NCBI GenBank assembly: GCA_035763085.1
Contig: DASUBV010000051.1
Coordinates: forward strand, 1-15,294
Length of the DNA: 15,294 nt
Source: DASUBV01 sp035763085
Lineage (GTDB): Bacteria; Actinomycetota; Actinomycetes; Streptosporangiales; Streptosporangiaceae
Reading direction: 5' to 3'
A program made the position numbers and the translations under genes. Numbering within the stretch: the stretch's first letter is position 1; each line of letters opens with the position of its first letter. Below, one piece after another: positions 10,668-15,294 of this stretch. The notes beneath the pieces were generated by a model. The model saw nothing but the letters and a program-made list of their open reading frames with translations, was not told the DNA's origin and did no database searches.

Positions 10668-12878
10668 ATGACCGACTCGTTCCCCCGCCAGCAGGCCAGG
10701 ACCCGGCGGTTCAGCCTGGGCGCGCCGCGCTCCTTCCAGGTCTCGCCTGACGGCGGCACGGTGGCCTTCCTGCGCTCGCGGGGCGGCACCGACCCGGTGA
10801 CGTGCCTGTGGGCACTGGACGTCGCCACCGGCACCGAGCGACTGGTGGCCGACCCGGTGCAGCTGGCCGGGTTCGGCGCCGAAGATGACGAGCGGGAGAA
10901 GGCCCGCCGGGAGCGGGCCCGCGAGCTGGCCCGGGGCGTGGTGGGGTTCGCCACCGACGATGCCTTCGCCGTCGCCGCCTTCACGCTGGCCGGGCGGGTC
11001 TACCTGGCCCGCCTCGGCGCGGCCAGTGCCGCCGGCGGTGACGGTCGCGGCGCCGTGCGGGAGCTGGCCACCCAGATCCCGGCCGCCGACCCCCGGCCTG
11101 ACCCGTCCGGCGCGCGCGTGGCCTACGCCTGCGCGGGGGCGCTGCGCGTCATCGACATCGCCACCGGCGAGGACCGCGCGGTGGCGGGCCCGGCCGGGGA
11201 CCCGCTGGTCACCTTCGGGGTGGCCGAGTTCATCGCCGCCGAGGAGATGCGCCGCACCCGCGGCTACTGGTGGGCGCCCGACGGGTCCGCGCTGCTGGCC
11301 GCGCGGGTCGACGAGAACCCCGTGCAGCGCTGGCACATCGCCGACCCGTCCCGCCCCGAGGCGCCGGCCCGCGAGGTCCGCTATCCCGCGGCCGGCACCG
11401 CCAACGCCGACGTCACCGCGGTCATCGCCGGGCTGGACGGCCAGCTCACGCCCGTCACCTGGGACACCGCGGCGCTGCCTTACCTGGTCACGGCCAGCTG
11501 GGGCGGGCCGGACGGCGCGGCCACTCCGCTGCTGGTCGTGCAGAGCCGGGACCAGCGCACGCTGGTGCTGCTGGCCGCCGACCCGGCGACCGGGAAGACC
11601 AGGATCGTCCGCGCCGACACCGACCCGCACTGGGTCGACATCGTGCCCGGCGTCCCGGCCTGGACGGCCGGCGGCAAGATCGCCTGGGCCGCCGATTCCG
11701 AGGGGACCCGGCGGGTGCTGGTGGCCACCCCCGCCGAGCACGAGGCCGGCACGGCCGAGCCGGTGACCCCGGCCGGGCTGCACGTGCGGCAGGTCCTGGA
11801 CACCGACGGGGATGACGTGCTGTTCACCGCCTCGGCGGCGGACCCCGCTCAGGCGGGCCTGTGGCTGGCCGGGCCCGGCGGCGTCACCGAGCTGACCCCC
11901 GGCACCGGGCTGCACACCGGACGGCGGGCCGGCGGCACCACGGTGGTCGCCAGCCGCCGCCTGGATGCCGCCGGGGTGACGGTCACGGTCCGGCGGCCCG
12001 GCGCCCCGCAGACGACCATCGCCTCGCTGGCCGAGCAGCCGCTGCTGCCCGACGTCACGCCCGTGCTGAGCTACGGCGGCCCCAGGCGGCTGCGCACCGC
12101 GATCCTGCTGCCGTCCTGGCACCAGCCCGGCTCAGGCAAGCTTCCGGTGCTGTGCGACCCCTACGGCGGCCCGCACCATCAGGAGGTGCTGGCCGCCCGC
12201 GATGCCTACTCCGAGTCCCAGTGGCTGGCCGACCAGGGCTTCGCGGTGGTCGTCGCCGACGGCCGCGGCACGCCCGGCCGCGGGCCGGCCTGGGAGCGGG
12301 CGGTGGCCGGCGACCTGGCCACCCCCGCGCTGGAGGACCAGGTCGAGGCGCTGCACGCGGCCGCCGAGGAGTGCGCCGACCTGGACCTGTCCCGCGTCGG
12401 GATCCGCGGCTGGTCGTTCGGCGGCTTCCTGGCCGCCCTGGCGGTGCTGCGCCGGCCGGACGTGTTCCACGCCGCCGTGGCCGGCGCCCCGGTCACCGAG
12501 TGGCGGCTGTATGACACCCATTACACCGAGCGCTACCTCGGCGACCCGGCCGCCAGCCCGCTGGCTTATGAGTCCAGCTCGCTGACCTCGCAGGCCGCGC
12601 GGCTGAGCCGGCCCCTGATGATCATCCACGGGATGGCCGATGACAACGTCGCGGTGGCCCACTCGCTGCGGCTGTCCGCGGCGCTGCTCGCCGCCGGGCG
12701 GCCCCATGAGGTGCTGCCGCTGACCGGTGTGACGCATCTGCCAGCCCAGGAAGAGGTGGCAGAGAGCCTGCTCCTGCTGCAGGTCGGCTTCCTGCGCAGG
12801 GCCCTGGGAGCGGGGCCTTCAGCAGGATCCGGCACCTCGGCGGCAACCGGGCACGCCGGGACGGACAGCGCATTGTAG
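10668..12878 (+). CDS. S9B prolyl oligopeptidase (dipeptidyl peptidase IV-like)
   Basis: The 736-residue protein has an N-terminal beta-propeller region (about 15-480) and a C-terminal alpha/beta-hydrolase domain. The double glutamate that grips the substrate N-terminus in DPP IV enzymes is present as AAEEMRRTRGYWWAPDG with Glu192 and Glu193. The catalytic triad is complete: Ser583 in GWSFGG, Asp658 in HGMADDNV and His690 in THLP. It should release X-Pro or X-Ala dipeptides from peptide N-termini. No signal peptide or membrane helix is visible, so a cytoplasmic place is likely. ATG 10668 is preferred over an in-frame ATG at 10584 because the latter's leader overlaps the mshB start and is unconserved. 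The last 25 residues are a Gly/Ser/Ala-rich tail. It is divergent from mshB with 82 bp between start codons. Confidence 0.9.
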   Translation: MTDSFPRQQARTRRFSLGAPRSFQVSPDGGTVAFLRSRGGTDPVTCLWALDVATGTERLVADPVQLAGFGAEDDEREKARRERARELARGVVGFATDDAFAVAAFTLAGRVYLARLGAASAAGGDGRGAVRELATQIPAADPRPDPSGARVAYACAGALRVIDIATGEDRAVAGPAGDPLVTFGVAEFIAAEEMRRTRGYWWAPDGSALLAARVDENPVQRWHIADPSRPEAPAREVRYPAAGTANADVTAVIAGLDGQLTPVTWDTAALPYLVTASWGGPDGAATPLLVVQSRDQRTLVLLAADPATGKTRIVRADTDPHWVDIVPGVPAWTAGGKIAWAADSEGTRRVLVATPAEHEAGTAEPVTPAGLHVRQVLDTDGDDVLFTASAADPAQAGLWLAGPGGVTELTPGTGLHTGRRAGGTTVVASRRLDAAGVTVTVRRPGAPQTTIASLAEQPLLPDVTPVLSYGGPRRLRTAILLPSWHQPGSGKLPVLCDPYGGPHHQEVLAARDAYSESQWLADQGFAVVVADGRGTPGRGPAWERAVAGDLATPALEDQVEALHAAAEECADLDLSRVGIRGWSFGGFLAALAVLRRPDVFHAAVAGAPVTEWRLYDTHYTERYLGDPAASPLAYESSSLTSQAARLSRPLMIIHGMADDNVAVAHSLRLSAALLAAGRPHEVLPLTGVTHLPAQEEVAESLLLLQVGFLRRALGAGPSAGSGTSAATGHAGTDSAL

Positions 12879-12891
12879 TAAGAGTCACACG
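12874..12891. promoter_or_regulatory. Weak Rex-like inverted repeat upstream of sdhC
   Basis: TTGTAGTAAGAGTCACAC overlaps the peptidase stop codon. Its outer TTGT and TCACA halves resemble the NADH-sensing repressor Rex consensus TTGTGAA-N4-TTCACAA, but about four of fourteen informative positions mismatch. The 206-bp gap 12879-13084 holds no other gene; a TAAGGT at 12935-12940 might be a -10 box. Confidence 0.2.
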
Positions 12892-13084
12892 CCCAGACGG
12901 ACCGGGCACGCCCCCAGGATGATATCCAAGGGATTAAGGTTTCGTTCGAGCTCGTGGTCAGCGTGGCAAACTTGTCGCGCCTGGCGCCAGCGCGCGGCAG
13001 ACTGCCCCGCTGCGGCACAGGCGCCCAGGCCGCTGAGCACGTGCGGCAAGCGGAGCAAACCTTCCAGGGCGGAGACGTCTGACA

Positions 13085-13891
13085 ATGACGCAGGCATCGG
13101 TGGCGCCGGCCAAGACACGTGCGCAGATATCGGAACGAACGCTGCGCAAGGACCCCTGGTGGCGGTCCCCGCGCATCATCGTGACGCTGCTGACCATCTG
13201 GGTCGCATACGCCACGGTGCACGTGTTCATCGGCAGGTGGTACTACGTCCCGGAGTTCCACTACCTGACCCCGTTCTACTCGCCGTGCGTCAGCGGCGAG
13301 TGCGTGCCGGGTTCCTCCACGCTGGGGACCTGGATCCCCGCGGTCCCGCCGATCATCCCGTACGCGTTCGTGTCGCTGCCGTTCGTGCTGGGCTTCCGGC
13401 TGAGCTGCTACTACTACCGCAAGGCCTACTACCGGTCCTTCTGGCGGGCCCCGGCCGCCTGCGCGGTGCGCGAGCCGCACGCGACCTACAGCGGCGAGAC
13501 GCGGTTCCCGCTGATCATGCAGAACCTGCACCGCTACTTCTTCTACGTGGTCCTCCTGATCTCGATTCTCAACACCTATGACCTGGTCGAGGCCTTCCAC
13601 GGCAAGGACGGCGGCGTAGGCATCGGCCTGGGTACGCTGATCATGGGCGTGAACGTGATCCTGCTGTGGGGCTACACCCTGTCCTGTCATTCCTGCCGGC
13701 ACATCACCGGCGGCCGCCTGAAGAACTTCTCTAAGCACCCCGTCCGGTACTGGGCCTGGACGCAGATCTCCCGGATGAACACCAAGCACATGCAACTGGC
13801 CTGGACCACTCTCGGCACGCTGATGGTGACCGACCTGTACATCTGGCTGCTGTCGGCGGGCGTTTTCAGCGACCCGCGGATCTTTAACTGA
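13085..13891 (+). CDS. sdhC: Succinate dehydrogenase membrane anchor, mycobacterial Sdh1 (Rv0249c) type
   Basis: The 268-residue integral membrane protein anchors succinate dehydrogenase and passes electrons to quinone. Five hydrophobic segments are seen at about 31-50, 88-108, 150-166, 182-200 and 237-258. Unlike the short cytochrome b556 SdhC it is a single long anchor. A CHSCRH motif (Cys201, His202, Cys204, His206) lies at the end of the fourth helix, and Cys68/Cys73 lie in a loop, FYSPCVSGEC. From memory, the mycobacterial Sdh1 anchor holds a membrane-embedded Rieske-type [2Fe-2S] cluster; these Cys/His residues are natural candidates, but I cannot assign the ligands by eye. The ATG at 13085 has GGAG 10 nt upstream. 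The gap to sdhA is 14 nt, so the two genes form an operon. Confidence 0.88.
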   Translation: MTQASVAPAKTRAQISERTLRKDPWWRSPRIIVTLLTIWVAYATVHVFIGRWYYVPEFHYLTPFYSPCVSGECVPGSSTLGTWIPAVPPIIPYAFVSLPFVLGFRLSCYYYRKAYYRSFWRAPAACAVREPHATYSGETRFPLIMQNLHRYFFYVVLLISILNTYDLVEAFHGKDGGVGIGLGTLIMGVNVILLWGYTLSCHSCRHITGGRLKNFSKHPVRYWAWTQISRMNTKHMQLAWTTLGTLMVTDLYIWLLSAGVFSDPRIFN

Positions 13892-13905
13892 GGCGGCGCT
13901 ACACC

Positions 13906-15294
13906 ATGACGGAAATTCAGCGACTCCCCTACGACGTCGTCGTCATCGGCGCAGGCGGCTCCGGGCTGCGCGCGGCGATCGAGGCGCGGCTGGCCGGCAA
14001 GAAGACGGCGATCATCTCCAAGTCCCTGTTCGGCAAGGCGCACACGGTGATGGCCGAGGGCGGCTGCGCGGCGGCCATGGGAAACGTCAACCCGAACGAC
14101 AACTGGATGGTGCACTTCCGCGACACCATGCGCGGCGGGAAGTTCATGAACCACCCGCGCATGGCCGAGCTGCACGCCAAGGAGGCTCCGGACCGGGTCT
14201 GGGAGCTGGAGGCCTGGGGCGCGCTGTTCGACCGGACGCCCGAGGGCAAGATCAGCCAGCGCAACTTCGGCGGCCACGAGTATCCCCGGCTGGCCCACGT
14301 GGGCGACCGGACCGGCCTGGAGATGATCCGCACCCTGCAGCAGAAGGTCGTGGCGCTGCAGCAGGAGGACGTGGTCGAGCATGGCGACGCCGAGGCGATG
14401 ATCAAGGTCTTCGCCGAGACCACCGTCACCCGGCTGGTCAAGGATGGCGACCAGATCGCCGGGGCGTTCGGCTACATCCGGGAGACCGGGCAGTTCGTGC
14501 TGTTCGAAGCGCCGGCCGTGGTGCTGGCCACCGGCGGCATCGGTAAGACATTCAAGGTCACCTCGAACTCCTGGGAGTACACCGGTGACGGCCACGCGCT
14601 GGCGCTGCTGGCCGGGGCCAGGCTGCTGAACATGGAGTTCGTCCAGTTCCACCCGACCCACATGGTCTGGCCGATCTCGGTGCGCGGCCTGCTGGTCACC
14701 GAGTCGGTCCGCGGTGACGGCGGCGTGCTGCGCAACTCCGAGGGCAAGCGGTTCATGTTCAACTATGTCCCCGACGTGTTCCGCGACCAGTACGCGGAGA
14801 CCGAGGAGGAAGCCGACCGCTGGTACACCGACCCCGACCACAACCGGCGCCCGCCCGAGCTGCTGCCCCGTGACGAGGTGGCCCGGGCCAACAACGCCGA
14901 GGTCAAGGCCGGCCGCGGCTCACCGCACGGCGGAGTGTTCCTGGACATCGCCTCGCGCCGCTCTCCCGAGGAGATCCTGCGCCGGCTGCCGTCCATGTAC
15001 CACCAGTTCAAGGAGCTGGCGGACGTGGACATCACCAAGGAGCCCATGGAGGTCGGCCCGGCCCAGCACTACGTGATGGGCGGCGTCGAGGTCGACCCGG
15101 ACACCGGCGAGTCCTCCGTGCCCGGCCTGTTCGCGGCGGGCGAGGTGTCCGGTGGCATGCACGGCTCCAACCGGCTGGGCGGCAACTCGCTGTCCGACCT
15201 GCTGGTGTTCGGCCGCCGGGCCGGGATGGGCGCGGCCGAGTACCTGGACCAGCTGGCCAAGCGCCCGGTGCCGGACGAGGGCGAGATCGCCGCG
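13906..15294 (+). CDS. sdhA: Succinate dehydrogenase flavoprotein subunit, partial (C-terminus beyond right edge)
   Basis: 463 codons are open to the window edge. The protein oxidises succinate to fumarate with covalent FAD. The dinucleotide-binding VVVIGAGGSGLRAA (11-24) is followed by AHTVMAEGG, in which His46 is the expected covalent FAD site. FVQFHPTHM and TESVRGDGGVLRNSEGKRF carry substrate-binding residues. KAGRGSPHGGVFLDI contains the Arg that acts as proton shuttle in the family, and AGEVSGGMHGSNRLGGNSLSD closes the FAD site. Together with the long anchor upstream, this is the Rv0248c-like Sdh1 class. The ATG at 13906 has AGGCGG about 9 nt upstream and gives the standard N-terminus. 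An iron-sulfur subunit gene is expected beyond the right edge. The visible sequence is intact. Confidence 0.95.
   Translation, partial: MTEIQRLPYDVVVIGAGGSGLRAAIEARLAGKKTAIISKSLFGKAHTVMAEGGCAAAMGNVNPNDNWMVHFRDTMRGGKFMNHPRMAELHAKEAPDRVWELEAWGALFDRTPEGKISQRNFGGHEYPRLAHVGDRTGLEMIRTLQQKVVALQQEDVVEHGDAEAMIKVFAETTVTRLVKDGDQIAGAFGYIRETGQFVLFEAPAVVLATGGIGKTFKVTSNSWEYTGDGHALALLAGARLLNMEFVQFHPTHMVWPISVRGLLVTESVRGDGGVLRNSEGKRFMFNYVPDVFRDQYAETEEEADRWYTDPDHNRRPPELLPRDEVARANNAEVKAGRGSPHGGVFLDIASRRSPEEILRRLPSMYHQFKELADVDITKEPMEVGPAQHYVMGGVEVDPDTGESSVPGLFAAGEVSGGMHGSNRLGGNSLSDLLVFGRRAGMGAAEYLDQLAKRPVPDEGEIAA

Noticed and set aside
10596..12122. 508-codon minus-strand open frame opposite the S9 peptidase
   Set aside because: The plus strand encodes an intact peptidase with a full catalytic triad; the antisense translation is repetitive and motif-free.
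12566..13795. 409-codon minus-strand open frame spanning the peptidase end and sdhC
   Set aside because: It crosses two supported plus-strand genes and their spacer; the composition is typical of a shadow frame.

Overview
The window is very GC-rich DNA, coding-dense on both strands, and almost certainly from an actinomycete (Actinomycetota). This rests on the mycothiol gene mshB, a DivIVA-domain membrane protein of the actinobacterial type, a DUF6113-like membrane protein beside mshB, a mycobacterial Sdh1-type succinate dehydrogenase, and many genes that look leaderless: a TANNNT box sits 6-8 nt before an ATG or GTG with no Shine-Dalgarno sequence. I cannot name the genus.

Layout. Positions 1-312 (minus) are the start of a DivIVA-domain protein that runs off the left edge. 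Positions 313-617 hold a gene-free GC-rich repeat tract. Positions 618-2322 (minus) carry a LOG-family phosphoribohydrolase and dapD. Divergent from dapD is a secreted or anchored lysozyme-like protein (2368-3240), followed by fdxA and dapC (3372-4891), where dapC appears to start at a CTG overlapping the fdxA stop. A small DUF2087-like gene (4987-5280, minus) lies back to back with a CysRS-derived protein (5461-6369) that has lost its catalytic core. An AT-richer regulatory region (6370-6644) precedes a ddaH-like/rocD operon (6645-8698). Convergent with it is a minus-strand operon mshB, DUF6113-like, flavin reductase (10585 down to 8742). Divergent from mshB is a DPP-IV-type S9 peptidase (10668-12878). 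The window ends with sdhC and the first 463 codons of sdhA.

How the genes fit together. dapD and dapC catalyse the consecutive succinylation and transamination steps of the succinylase route to meso-diaminopimelate and lysine, and they flank the lysozyme-like protein. The ddaH-like and rocD genes look like an arginine/ornithine catabolic unit feeding glutamate semialdehyde. mshB makes the mycothiol precursor GlcN-Ins and is translated with a flavin reductase, giving a thiol/flavin redox operon. The sdhCA genes belong to a respiratory succinate dehydrogenase whose anchor carries a Cys/His motif.

The most unusual element is the CysRS-like pseudoenzyme. The zinc cysteine, the HIGH motif and the KMSKS region are changed or missing. 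The missing parts are replaced by low-complexity, in-frame tandem repeats, while the C-terminal helical region is kept.
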